In this document: positions 47,316-60,600 of the stretch, in pieces | Layout: every line of letters starts with the position of its first letter | Position numbering within the stretch: position 1 is the stretch's first letter | DNA from: Gordionus sp. m RMFG-2023 | Taxonomy: Eukaryota > Nematomorpha > Gordioida > Chordodea > Parachordodidae | NCBI RefSeq assembly: GCF_954871325.1 | Contig: NC_088776.1 | Location: forward strand, 15,128,052 to 15,192,051 | Length of the DNA stretch: 64,000 nt | Direction of reading: 5' to 3' | The notes under the pieces: generated by a model | The model's database searches: none | Seen by the model: the letters and a program-made list of their open reading frames with translations, nothing else | Told to the model about the DNA's origin: nothing | Made by a program: the position numbers and the translations under genes

Positions 47316-48887
47316 AAAACCATAAAAATATAAAGTTGAATATATATAATATTACTCACCATCCATGATTTATTTTTAATTGTGATAAAATGAATAAGTA
47401 AATTTTTTATAAATTATTTATTAGAAATTTTATTAATTTTCAAACATTTGTCACTTTCTGAAGTTTAATAAAATGACTTGAGGCACAAATTCGGACATTT
47501 TCCAAATTAATTTCTTCGACTCTATCCTAATTCGACTCGACTTATTTTTGATACTTATACTATGTTTTGAACTAGGACACCCTATTTTGGTTTATTTTAA
47601 AGTGTTTGGTGGCATTGTTATTTTTCGTATTTTTTAAAATTTTTCATATAACTTTTTAAACTATTTAGTCAAAGTTAAATATCCGAATCGAATAATTTTT
47701 TATCTATTATTCGATCAAATTATTCTTATAATTTTAAAGTTATTTTTATTAATTGAAATAATTTGTAAATATTCTAAATTATTCATAAATATCTGAAATT
47801 ATTCTTAAGCATTTAATATGTTCATTGTTAAACTTTTTATTTTTTTTTACTTTTTCCCCACACATCTATAAATCACTTTTTTGAAAATATTTTTATTATT
47901 TGTATGAATACGAATTATTCAAATCGTATGAATATAAATAATATAATTTATCAATTAGAAAACACGAATAATATAAATATTGATTCGTATTTTATGTGTA
48001 TACTGATTTCTATCAAGCATAAATTAACCAATATGTATTGAAATTGATTTCAGAATTTGTCTCAAATCGAAAATTCCCCTATCTATTAAATTAAAAATAT
48101 ACCACTTTGTGTTATGTTATACTTAACCCCTCCTCTCTCATATGACCAACTAACCTCCCATTTATAAAAAAAATTCAGACACCCCACTATATTATCCCCG
48201 AAATGTTTTTTTCCATTATGCTCTATTATCGATTTATTCAATCACAATCCAAGATAAAATGCGAATTTTTAATTTCGCATCAGAGTATAAAAAAAAACAA
48301 TTATTATAATGTTATTGACCACAGGTTTCTGCAATTATTCTCAAATATTTTAATTACAATGGGAAATTCAATTTTTAAAATTAAAAATATTACACTAACT
48401 TAAAGAGCTTTTGAGAATTTATTTTTTTCAATGGATTATTTCCCAATTAACTGTCATTTTTATTTTCACACTATGAGGCTTCAAATGATCTATATTTATA
48501 AATTATATAGGCCCTACAAATAATCAATGTGATCTTAAATTGATTAATATAAATCTTATAACTTTTTTTGTAAGGGGGGGGGGGGGTAAGTATAACTCGC
48601 AGGTTAAAATATTAATAAATAGTAAATAATATATTGTAAAATTTCAGTACAAATAAATTGTTTACATCATGCAGTTTTGTTTAAAAAAAAGTACAGAAAT
48701 CATTGATAGATTTTGAGTTTAAAAGAATCAATGTAAAATAAAATAATTATTTTTATCTTCGTACTTAAATTACTTCAATAATTTAATATTACCGATTTAC
48801 TAAAAAAATATTGACTAATTTTTACCAATAAAATAATTAAAAATATTTTATAATTTATTTGATCCTATACATAAGTCTGATAGATAT
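47316..48887. other. AT-rich DNA upstream of the GPCR, no gene seen
   Basis: A G run of 13 lies near 48577-48589. No exon with splice signals was found here; if the GPCR has a 5' non-coding exon I cannot place it. Confidence 0.5.
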
Positions 48888-50360
48888 TTGGGAAAAATGG
48901 GAAATCTGAGCAGCTCTGAGATATATAATAGAAGCATCATTGAAAATGCAGTTTACAAGTCCTCCAACACAGAAATCGTTCTAACTTATCAGATGACATC
49001 TATATTCACTTTTTTTGGATTGATCGGTAATTTTCTCTATTTCCTATCCACTTTCAAATTGACACGCAAACCTCATTATTACATATATATATATTTTGTT
49101 CTCAGTTGCGACTTTCTGGTCACCCTAAACTTTATATTCTGGCCTTTCCTTTTTTACATAAAAGAGGGAAACATTCATTCCAATTATTTTATAACTTACA
49201 TATGCCAAGTGCAACCGGTGTTCGTCGAATTTTGCGCTTCGAACGTCAATTGGATAACTGTCGTAGTTTCTGTGGATAGACTTATTGCCATACATAAACC
49301 ATACGATTATGGGTCAATTTTCACAATGTCTCGCATAATTAAGGCGTGCGTGGGAATAAGCTTATTTAACCTTCTCCTCAATATACCAAGATATTGGGCA
49401 TTTCAGGTATACGAATTATATAATGATGGAAAAAAAGTGTACAGGCCCATCCAAAACATCAACCAACTTACCTTCTGTTACGACCAGTTCTGTTGTATAG
49501 TCATGTATTTAATACCCGTACTTGTTTCAACGATAGTGAATGTGTTACTTATATTTAAAAACAAAGTTGGAATTAGAGTGCATCCTTCTTATCCATCCCA
49601 TCCCTGTACGAGTATTGTATCGCCAACGACTCTAAAAAAGAATTGGAACTTGGTGAGAATAAAGTCATATTTAGTGGCAATAAAACGTTCCAGTATATTT
49701 AACAGAAATACCCCAACTCTTGGAACACACCCAGGTGAGGCATATAATAATAATGTCAATAATAATGGGAAAAGGGAGAGACCTATCAATCGTTCCGATC
49801 TCCCTAATCATGTCAACAATGGTCTTTTTAGTATTAGCTCTAACTCGGGAAACATTCATTTCGTTTGTTCAGCTTTACACCAAAATAAATTCTTCAGACA
49901 TTTAATATTGAATCCATTTACAGATAGACCAGGTAAAAATTCGAACAATGTAGCAACTGAAAATATCTCTAACGCATTGACAATGATGCCTTCTCAGATA
50001 TCATCGCATATTTATTCGATAAAAGAAATAAAGAACTCTCTCTCTCTGCGGAATAAATATTTATTGAACAACCAGGCCGCCATGCTCATATTGGTGCAGA
50101 GTTCGTTACTCTTCTTTTTCAACGCGCCTTTTGTGTGTTTCGTTCTGAAATACAAGTACTTTTGGAACAACTCCTTTTCCTCCCAGATATACGAAAAACA
50201 AATAATTATTCATTTTATCAAACATCTCAACCCACTCTTAGGGGTTTACGTTAACATATTATTCGATAAAAACGTAAGGGCCATATTTTACGGTTACATT
50301 AAAAGAGCGTTAAGCGCGGTAGCATTAATGATTAAAAAGAAGCTTAGTATTACCATTTAG
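48888..50360 (+). CDS. Rhodopsin-class GPCR, FMRFamide/peptide-receptor-like
   Basis: An intact intronless 490-residue frame. Seven membrane segments are visible at about 33-57, 64-92, 103-135, 148-168, 201-224, 396-420 and 437-460. Class A marks: GN at 47-48 in TM1, Asp75 in SCDFLV of TM2, Cys106 before TM3 with a Cys197 partner in loop 2, Asp130-Arg131 (DRLIAIHKP, the DRY equivalent), Pro210 in TM5, FFNAP with Pro414 in TM6, and LNPLLGVYVNILF in TM7, a variant of NPxxY. N-glycosylation sites are Asn6 and Asn14. The third intracellular loop is very long (about 226-390), rich in Asn and Ser. The DRL motif and NIPRYW in TM4 suggest invertebrate FMRFamide-type receptors; the ligand is unknown. 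The first Met was chosen; Met4 is an alternative. AATAAA at 50492 could be the polyadenylation signal. Confidence 0.88.
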   Translation: MGKMGNLSSSEIYNRSIIENAVYKSSNTEIVLTYQMTSIFTFFGLIGNFLYFLSTFKLTRKPHYYIYIYFVLSCDFLVTLNFIFWPFLFYIKEGNIHSNYFITYICQVQPVFVEFCASNVNWITVVVSVDRLIAIHKPYDYGSIFTMSRIIKACVGISLFNLLLNIPRYWAFQVYELYNDGKKVYRPIQNINQLTFCYDQFCCIVMYLIPVLVSTIVNVLLIFKNKVGIRVHPSYPSHPCTSIVSPTTLKKNWNLVRIKSYLVAIKRSSIFNRNTPTLGTHPGEAYNNNVNNNGKRERPINRSDLPNHVNNGLFSISSNSGNIHFVCSALHQNKFFRHLILNPFTDRPGKNSNNVATENISNALTMMPSQISSHIYSIKEIKNSLSLRNKYLLNNQAAMLILVQSSLLFFFNAPFVCFVLKYKYFWNNSFSSQIYEKQIIIHFIKHLNPLLGVYVNILFDKNVRAIFYGYIKRALSAVALMIKKKLSITI

Positions 50361-50629
50361 CAGGTATGGTAATGCAATTTCATGATAACCTATAGTGGTT
50401 CTCAAAAAATGAATATAATATTTCTAATTGGATTTTTTTTTGTAGTTTATAGACAAACATTAGTATCGTGTTAAAATTTTCATGCATTCTGAATAAAAAA
50501 AATAAAATTATAATAAAATATATATATCGAAATAATATAATTTACAATTTTTAAGATATAAACAATCCTCGCTGAAAAATTAAATGTTTCAAAGTAAGGT
50601 GTCGGTAAGAGTTTATATAATAATAAATG
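50361..50629. other. Convergent 3' intergenic spacer
   Basis: 270 bp between the stop codons of the GPCR (+) and CLPTM1L (-). It holds AATAAA for the plus strand near 50492; no canonical AATAAA is seen for the minus-strand gene within it. Confidence 0.6.
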
Positions 50630-51648
50630 TCATTGGTTCTTTTTCCTATTTTCCGTCATTTTTAGATCAGGCTCCGTATCGTCCATAAATGTAATTGATG
50701 CCTCATCCATTCTCTTCTTGTCAACCGGGTAAAGCCACCGTTGGTATAAATAACACAAGAAAATTAAATCGTCCCTAAAACAGGCTATTCTATGAGTAGT
50801 AGGCATAGTTATGATGAAAGCGAACAAATCATCGATGAAGGTGTTGAAGGCCTTGTACATGAAAGCTTTCCAGGGTAGGTGGGATACCGATTTTAACTTT
50901 GATTGTTTTTGACCATTTCCGTGAAAATAAAAATTAAAAAATTTCTAAAAAGAAGAATAAAATGGGTAATTTGGGTAGTCAACCATAATTTATAAATGGG
51001 TAATTAAATCAAATTGGAAGGTTTTTTAACATGACTACATTACTTTGTAATTTATAATCAGTTGAGGGAGCATGAATATGAAACCGAATGCGTAAACTCC
51101 GTTCACCATTGAATTGATAAGCCAGGAATACCAACTTTAACAAAAAAAAATTACAATTAAGTTGACCTTAATATATTATGGTATTAAAAAAGATTGCCTG
51201 CCCTAGTTTTATCAAAATTTAAAAATCACAATTTTTACATATAAAATATTTTCGTAATTTTACCTATTTTTTTCTCCGATTAAGCTAAAATGGTTTTTCT
51301 AAAGATTTCAAAAAAGTATATAGCATCAAATGAACGTTTTAAACATTCATAGTTAATTTTTTTGCTCCTTTTCTAAATAAAACTACCCTATCATTCTACC
51401 ATTGATATCGATTATCACAGCGGATGTAAGCAAAATAAACCTTTTGTGAGGGACATATAACAAAGAATAAATAGCTCCGCAGGTAACCAACGGGTACATC
51501 AGATAAGATAAGTATTGCATAGCTTCTTGGTCGTACTGTTGAGTCAATTTTTCGCCCGACATTGATGCCATTTTCTCAATACGTAAACGATAATACTCTA
51601 ATTTGAGTTCAGTAGTATTTTTTGCAAATTTAAATTTTTTTAAAATGC
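50630..51648 (-). CDS. CLPTM1L: CLPTM1L exons 7-9 and stop
   Basis: Exon 51648-51441 starts in phase 1 (GILKKFKF), contains YDQEAMQYLSYLMYPL and ends HK plus two bases. Exon 51134-51044 completes the Ser codon (SWYSWLINSMVNGVYAFGFI, then LPQLIINYK). Exon 50896-50630 starts LKSVSHLPWKAF, contains the best-conserved block of the family (YKAFNTFIDDLFAFIITMPT and CFRDDLIFLCYLYQRWLY), and ends in a polar tail. The charged insert between FKF and YDQEAM is longer than in vertebrate proteins. Confidence 0.95.
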
Positions 51649-54600
51649 CTTTCTTATTTTGTGATATATATTTCAGTAATAATGATACGTTTTGTGTAAA
51701 ACACATTTCCATATATTTGTAACAATCTTGTTATAAAATTGTTTTTCTTTTAAATTTTATAAATATGTTACTTTTGCAATAATTAGTACAGCAAGTTAAT
51801 CAATTTTATAAGAAAGTTGTTACAAATATATGTATAAATGTTTTACAACAAATCATTATTACCATATTATATTAAATCTTTTAGCGAATCAACATTATAT
51901 GGGATAAAATCTTATCAGTTGGTCTCATCAGTATTATAAGTAGGGCTCGAACTCAAAACGAGAATTTTTTATCAAAAAAAACAAGAAACAATTAAAAGCA
52001 AAAAAAATTTCCCTACCAATTTTCATTAATTCCGTAACCTTAAATAATAAGATAATAAATGTCGTTTGTATTGAGATATGGAATCCATTGGAATTAATTT
52101 TGTATCATTTACTGAGGACCAATTTTAAATTTGAAAAATCTGATTTAAGCGAAATGCATTCCAACATGCATAGGGCATCCACAATGTGAATTTCAGATAA
52201 GTTTGCCAGGAACTTGATGAAGTATTATTAATATTACAATTTTTATATAAATTTAAAAAAAATACATAATAGTTTATGTTGTAAATTGTCTGATTTTTAG
52301 AGAGGCAATATAGTTAGGTCAAACGGCTTGATTTGAGCCGTTTTTAAATACGGGTAACTCGATATTTTAGCCAGAAAAATATTGCCTTAACCTCGAAATT
52401 TCGCTAATAGATGTCCAAATCTTTGTGCCATCTATGACCAAAATCTTCAGGTTAGCGTAATATTTTTAAAGCAGCTCGAATCGAGTCGTTAACACTAATA
52501 AGCATGCTGGAATGAATTTCCGGTTAAATTCAATTTTTAAAATCTTCCTCAGTAAAGGATATAAAATTTAGAGAATACGAATCCTCATGGATTCTATATC
52601 CAAGACGTATAATATTGTAAAAATAGTTATTTTATTAATTATAGAAGAAACATGAAATATAATTAGTTTTTTAAAATGATGAATGGAAAAAAATAAATAA
52701 AAGTGATGTTTTTAATCGAAATAAAATTTGTGTATTATCTACTACAGTGTTGATTAGATTTGATGGAAAACATTTCCATATTTTTTAATTTATTTGAAAA
52801 TAAAATTATTTTTGCAAAATTGTTAAAATAACATATTTATATATTCTTATCAATTTTTACAAGTTAAATAATTTTATTTACGAACGAATAAAAAAATATG
52901 GAAATATTTTAAATTAAATCTGCATAAAACTGTAAGTTTACGTTAATTGGCGTTTTTTTTAAATATAATGATTTTATATTCAATTGTATAGCTCCTGATA
53001 CATTTCCCAGTAGGGTAAAGATCAAAAAGGTTCGTTTATAAGACTTACTCTATTAATTGAATTTTCTATTATATACAATGTGAGTTTTTCAACTTAAGGG
53101 TCTTAACTTCCAAAATTAGCAAAAATAAAATAATTCTGTCTAAAATTTGCAAAAAAATTAATTCTTTCTTAAAATTTACTAATAAATCTATTTTTCAAAG
53201 GGCTTTACTAATAAATCTATTTTTCAAAGGGCTTTACTAATAAATCTATTTTTCAAAGGGCTTGAGCTCCTATTTATAACGTAATTGGCGTTATCATTAA
53301 AAAAAATTATATATATAAAATTTTGATTTCGGATCTCAAAAATATTTTTAAAAAATTTCCGATTCAAGCTTTTTAAATAATTTATAGTTATTCCGAGAAA
53401 TGTTTTAAGCGAGTCATACAGTATTGATTTTTTTAAAAGGAGTTGATTATTGAATCCTATTTTCATCATGTTTGTTCTTGTCTTTTTTTAAAAATAAAAT
53501 CACACAATTTCAATAGATTTGTTAGGAAATAAACTAGTGTTGTTACACGGCTCGATTTGAACTTTTTAAAAACGACTAACTCAATATTTTAGCCAAAAAA
53601 ATATTGCCTAACTAGGCTTCGAAATTTCTTTAATAGATGTCCAAACCTTTATACCTTCTATGAGAAAAATCTTCAAAAAAACATCAGAGAAAAATGAGGA
53701 TTTTAAGATCTAGGGTCTGGAACCGACCCAAGTTCAAAGCACACCTTCAATCTGCACCCTAGAATATTTTTAAAGCTCTGAATCCGGTCTCGAACCTATA
53801 TTTATAAATAAACCAATTTCTTGGAGCAAGAAAAATATATTATTTTGCACCATTTTATTTGATATCAAAGTATTTTCAAATTATACAATTTTGTTTTCAA
53901 ATTTCATGTAACATCTTAAAATAAATTAGATAATTTTGACCATTTGCTTAAATTAAAATCGAGTTCTTTATAAAACATTGATAGTGTTGTTTTTAAAAAA
54001 ATTCTCATTTGTTTCTAATGGATTCACTCCTTCAACCTTTTTATTTCCTAAAGATTTACATAAAAATGTTCTTTTAGCCATTAGTCTTGCATATTGATCT
54101 CACGTTATTAAGTATAAGCTAAGTTTTTTAAAAATATTTTACTTTATGTAAATAGAAATTGAACACTTCGAAACTATCAAACCTCCTAAACTTTTATATG
54201 CCGTCTTGAAATTATACAAAATAAGATTTTTGTGCAAATTTTTTATCCTGTCTAAAGGTAGAAGAAATTAAACTTAAAGAAAATATTTTATATACTCTCC
54301 TCATTAAATTTCAAGATTTTCAATAATCTTGATAAAACGAAAAAGTTACAAACGAAGGCATCGCAAATTAGATGAGATTAAATAAAAAGGTTGAATGATC
54401 ATATAAAAGCCGGACAATTAAATATTACTTAAATCAGACTAAAAATTTTGTTGACGAATACAGAACATTGATAAATTTCACTATGTTAAAATAAATATTT
54501 TAATTGGGCAAAATATTTTAAATTACTATTTGTAAAAAATATAAAAGTTTTTGAATTTTTTTGGAAAAAAGTATATCTTAAAATTGAGGTATAAAATATT

Positions 54601-57600
54601 TTATAAGATGCAAATCCATCTCGCAGAAATAGTCGTTCACTTCTTCAATATGCAAAACTGGATTGAAATGAAAATATGCTAAAGTAAAAGTTCCATAAGG
54701 TGATCTCTCACTGGAACGGTTACATTCAGTAGCATCACTATGGGAGCGCCAAAATAATTCTTTTTATTATAAGTTAGCAAAGAAAGAAGGTAATTTTAGA
54801 TAATATTAGCTTAAAAAAAGGTAATAATTTTGAAGATAATTTAAAAAAATATTTTTGAGCTCATTGATATTGTAAAAGCTAAGGACGCCCCTCATTACAT
54901 TCTAAAAGGATTGGAAGGGATGATCTGAATTTTAGGTCAAGAGAAGGAAATAGTCATATTTGTAAATTTTACTCTATATCATTTCAACGAGGCAATTATT
55001 TTATTTTCAAAATATGATTGATATTTTTTTAAAGAGAGGGGGTCATTTTAATTAGATTAATTTAAAAATACAAAATGCCATCATAAAATTTTCAAACGAA
55101 AATAAAAGTTGACATATAAAAAAAAGTATAAATATAGAATATCATCTATTATATATCTTGTTAAATAGTCTGACTAATTATTTTATTATTTTGTAAAGGT
55201 ATAAATTTTTGAAAATATTTCTATAATTCAATCCCAGATCACAGAAATTCAATATTATATATTAAAACGTATTTATCATGTTTTACAAGTTACCCCCTAT
55301 CGTAATTTTTTTTAAATTACTAAAAAAAATTTGTAAATTTGGGATTACTCGTAAAAACAAATATTAAGAGTTTTTATGAAAAATAAAAATGTAGCTTGTT
55401 GAAAATGGGGATAATCGGCAAATCTTCAATTTTATATCTCGATGATATGCCTTAAAAAAATCAATAAAAAAATAAGAGATATATCACCATTAAAACCTTT
55501 AAAGATGATCATTTGTGTTGACAATAAAGCCTCTGATTCAATCATTATAAGACCCCTGCCATGATCATCTCTTGAGTGAGATCGGTGAGAGGCGCTCTTA
55601 CGTAGTCCACTGGATCTTACGCGTTTTATTTTATTGCTATGCATATAAAAAGAGCGTAGTCTTTTTATATATAAATACATAAGGTCACCCTACTGCTGGG
55701 TAAAATATTTATGTAATGTAATTAATTATTAAATGGATAAGATTTAGGTTTATCATAATACTAATAGTAATAATATCAATATGATTTTAAAATCGTTTTC
55801 GATTGTGAAGTAAGTAGAATAGAAATATGATAATTTCTCTCAAATAAACACTTATTTGTGAATCAAGTGTATATAATTTGCTAAAATATATTAATTATAA
55901 TTATTCCATTTTGATTTAAATTCGAGCATGTTTGCCATAGGGGTGAAAAAAATAGGCGAAAAAAAATATAATTGTTTTTTTTTTCGTTATCCCCAGTTTG
56001 TCATGGATTATGAAATTATAATTCCATAAATTCTAACGGAATTTTAGAGAACAATAAGATGCTTAGTTTTGAATAGTATACCATGCATGGGACAAATTAC
56101 TAGGATCCGACCTGACCTGCTTTTTTCGGAGCGCCCCACAATTTAAAAAAAATGGAAACAATTCTATGTAAATCTAGCAAGCAGTAATCGGCCAAATATT
56201 GACTTAAAAATTGCCGGGGACACGACCTGATTTGCGTTATAAACATTTAATAAAACCAATCGGTGTAGAAAACTTAATGAGTAAAAGGCAATTTTTATAA
56301 CCATTTTTTAATGGATGGTGTTTTATCGTAATTAATTACCAAAATATAATCTTGCTAAAATGCTTATAGTCTCTCTATATGTAGCAATGAAGTGAAGCTT
56401 GAAAGACAATGCCACCCCCCCCCCCCCAACCTCTAATGAGTTTCTACGATTGATAAATAAAATTTTTCCAAAAATCTCTAATGATTTTTAAATTTTGACC
56501 TGGCAGGCAACTCAACTTGAGGCGTATCCTATTTTTCTGAAAAGACGATTAAGGAAAACTGAAATAAAAAAATTTCTGTTTTTGAGATAGAGATAATTGA
56601 TAAATTAATATGAACTAATAAGGAACAAAATATTAGCGCAACACAGATATTTACAGTGTTTCTATATTTTCCTTTCTTAACGATGCCAATTTTTTTCTTA
56701 TTCTTTTGCCAATTTATTCTTAATACTTTCTATCAAACGGATTAAAGCACTAGAATATACTAAGCTAGTGCTCAATTTATTTTTGAACGTGAACGCAAAA
56801 TTAGCCAACATTTTGTCTTTTGATAATCTTTTTTTCTTTATTTAGCTACAAACTTATTTAATAACTAAATAAATATAGACTTCGGTAGTAGAATTACTAA
56901 TTCAATTGTTCGGACAACAAAATGGTGCTAATGATAAATAAAAATGGGACCCCTCATGAAAAAAGCCTTGGCTAAAAAAAACTCATATATTATTTTAATT
57001 TAAATAAGAAAAATCGTCTTTTCATTTTAAATCCTTTTTTGATCAAAATAGAGTGGCAATGTTTAGTAAATTTCGGGTTAGTTATGCAATTGATTAATTA
57101 AAATAAATAATGAATTTATTTAATTTAAACCAAGATTTAGGAATTAATATGAATATCCGGAGATAAACCTAGAAAAGGTAACTAAACGATGAAAAACAAT
57201 AATCTTAAGTCAATTATATCAATTTAAAAAAAATAACCAATACCTAAGCAAACAATAATTGATGATTCGCGCAATCTAAGTAAGAATAATAAGTTATAGA
57301 TTAAGTTTCAAATAAGAAGGATTTAAAATAAATTCTAAGATAAAGACTTCGTAAAATAATTAATGTTGATTATAGCACTTGCATCTAAAACATTTGCCAA
57401 AAATTAGAATTAGACGTTATATAAAAGTCCCTCTCACCCCCACTCCATTTAAATTACACTCAAAATACGCCCTATTTTTTAACAATTAAGCCCTATTTCG
57501 ATCGGCATTTAAGTCAACCAATTTATAACAAAACTTTAAATATGTGAAATGTTTATACAATTTAGAAATACTATTTATTTAAGTTAACGGCTAGGTTACC

Positions 57601-60600
57601 TGTCAAAAATGGTGATGAATCAGAACAGAAACATGTCCTAATACTAATAATAATATAAATCAAATGGTTTAAAGTAAAACTCTTAAATAGAGTCCACAGA
57701 AATTTTGCATCATAATAATAATTTAGTTAATAAATGTTAATTAATGCTGTTTTTGGGAAAAATTTATTTTATATGGCACACATCTGAGGGTAAGTTGGCC
57801 ATGTAAGTTGAAGGACACTGTAACTGTCTTAATTGGACATTTGGCGCCTCAATTATTTATATGCTATTTAATGATATTTTTACAGAGCATATCAGGATGA
57901 GTCCTCCCCTTGGTTATCCGAAATTATGAAGAAAAGTGGATGAGATAGTTACTTATGTTTCTTAACCCAGGATCCATTACAAGGGAAATTGGCGAAAGGA
58001 GAGGGGGCTATATAAAAATTCAAAGAGATTATATATTTTATAAAAATAAAAAATGGCGAGGGAAGGCAAGCGCCCTAATCCTCCTGGCAATACATCTCTG
58101 TTTTTTTATGACATTTATTCGACAAACCTTTATGCATGTTTATTAGACTGCAAAGTTGCTTATTACAAGGCGGCTACCCGGCTGGATATTTTATTTTTGC
58201 TCATTTTATGTCCGATCCGGAATTTTTAAAATTTAGTTGTTTAAATAATTTGGGCCTTATTATGTTAATAATTTAAAAGGGAAATTGAAAATATGAGTAG
58301 GAAATGAATATTAAATGCTTTATTATATAGTTTTTTTAACTTATTAATATTTTTAAATGGCCTCCTGGTTTTATGAAAAATAATTTTTTGACTGGCTCGA
58401 GTCTATTTTTTTAAATTTACGGGGCTCTGGTCTGGGCCTGAGATCTCTGATATTTATAATATATATTAGGCATGTGCAAAATCAAAACTTTTTGGCTCTA
58501 ATTAGCCCGCGGCCTGGTGGCAAAATTCTTTGGATTACACCCCCTAATTTGTTAAAAAAGCATATAGGGCAGAAATATCAAACTCAAAATATTTATTTAA
58601 TTCTCTATTTTAATTTCATGTAATTTTAAATATTCGGCAATAACTTTGATAATTTTATTCCATTTAGTAATAGTAAATATTTCTCACCTCCTTTTTATTA
58701 TTTAAAATTCATCATTTTATAGTTGTAAATTCAATTAGGCAAATAAAAAGGAAGAATAGAAAGGAAAGCGGGCCAACACCGCAGGACTATTATATATTAT
58801 GTAATATTTCGTAACTTTTAATAATACACTGAGGCATAAATGACTAAATTTTGTCAAAAAATTAAAAAGTTTTCAAACATTATTACAAGTACAATATAAG
58901 AACTTAGGTTTGGAATGAATCGGTAGATACCAATCCCTTCAGAAAAAATATCACGCTCTCTCCTTTTTATCACGAATAAATTAAAATTTTATTTTACTTT
59001 AAAAAATAAAGGAATATTTACGAAGGTAAGTTCCCCACGAGCCTTCAAAATAGCGTAAAAGAGGATTGGAAAGAAATTATGTTTCTCATCCATTCACTTT
59101 CTAATGTAATTATTTTTCACATATTCTTAAATTATAATAGAAAGTAAAGATAAGTATATATATTGATTAAAAAATGAATGTCTCAAATCGTATTTAAAAA
59201 ATGGCAGATAAAATATAACTGCTCATATAAAAAATGTAAGTTTTAAGAACTTAATAACTCTTAATTTTTAATTAGCTTTGAGGCCGTCAGGGCTAAATCT
59301 GTCTGTGCAGAGTTCTATCTATTATCTTCAGATTATCAATAACTAAAAAATTTCTTCCCTGGTATATAGTGTTTGAGACGCTTCCCGTAAGTTGTATAAT
59401 CCCTAGGAACACATCACACATTTGAAATATGGGAAAATGTTTTATCTTTTCTACTTAACGTCGATAAATCAAAAGATAAATTTATAAAATTATTTCAAAC
59501 CTTTGTCCCAGGATATCCTAAACTTGAAGGCCTTCAAAAGTTTCCATATTTCTATCAAGGAACCCACGCCAGTAGGGATAAGAATGATTAAGCTTGTCTT
59601 CTCATTGCACAGATATAAAAATATGACAATTTGACTGAAGCATCTCCACACAACTTCAGTAAAAAATAAATATACATTGAATAAATTGTCTTAAAAAGTT
59701 GAATTCTGAATTAAAATAGTACCATTTAAAAAACTTGGTAGGTATAATAAGGTTATAAATAATGTAAAACGTGAAATAGTTAATTTATTTAACAATATAG
59801 TTTTATATAATTTATAATAACATATGAGCTAAAAAAATACCTTTAATGAATATAATGATAATAAAGAAAGGGATAAAATTTTATATAAATATATTAAAAT
59901 AATGAAAGATTCAACCAAGCAGATTTATTATATTTAATTCCCTTTCTTGTTATATCATACAACATAGTGCCTAAAGCTAAAATTTGTTTTAAAAGAATAT
60001 TAAAATATTTTAAGGTAACTGTAGGAGTTCGGAAGAATTTATGAATATAATTCCCTTGAACATGAAAATGATTGCGAAAAGGGGAGACCCGGAACCCTCG
60101 GAACCGAGACAAATCTAAAAACCGGAACCCATTTTAAAATTTTCGAGTTCTGGTCCCAGAATCGATTCTAATAAAAGTGAAAGTAATTTATGCATATTGT
60201 CGTATCGTCATGAACTGAGTAGTTCAAAATTCATAGTGAGTCTTTGCTGTCAAATCAAATTTTTGAATTTTAAAATCTCCTCAGTAAATGAGTTAAAATT
60301 TCAATCCCAAAGAATTCCTATCCCAATACGAAATATATATTGTATAAAATGTTTTGTGGTTTGTTTTAGAAGATTTATTTTAAAAAAATTTATTGCTATT
60401 TGGAACTGAAATTAGAACCTTGAACCGTTTCAAATTTAAAAGGAACCACAACCACTTTTTTTTAAATTTAAACCAGGAGCCCTTTTTCGTCCAGGTTCTA
60501 AACTCTAGTGACAATTCTTTTATATTTCGAATGTAATATACATATTAATAAAAATTGATTTACCTGTTCGGGTAGATATACCCGTCATAGAGTTCCTGTG

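Larger units (their letters stand above)
51649..59500 (-). other. CLPTM1L intron 6, MITE-rich, 7852 bp
   Basis: The donor is GTTTGA at 59500 and the acceptor AAAG ends at 51649. Inside: two copies of the TAGTGTT-ACGACTCGATT MITE, a 29-bp triple repeat, a 167-bp hAT-type MITE, a less AT-rich patch at 55500-55665, a C run near 56415, and a GGCCCGG-like region at 58190-58455. No further exon of CLPTM1L is needed: the codon phases of exons 6 and 7 join, and the protein matches the family across the junction. The plus-strand frame at 57955-58146 is not convincing as a gene. Confidence 0.8.

Noticed and set aside
49589-49905. Several frames overlapping the GPCR on both strands
   Set aside because: They are alternative frames of the long third intracellular loop of the receptor.
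51383-51712. Reading the 109-codon minus frame as a separate small gene
   Set aside because: Its middle is CLPTM1L exon 7. The start Met and first codons lie upstream of the acceptor at 51648, and the last codons run into intron 7.
55432-55680. 82-codon minus frame as a gene
   Set aside because: No domain, no splice context, and composition follows the island rather than codon structure; kept only as an unexplained patch.
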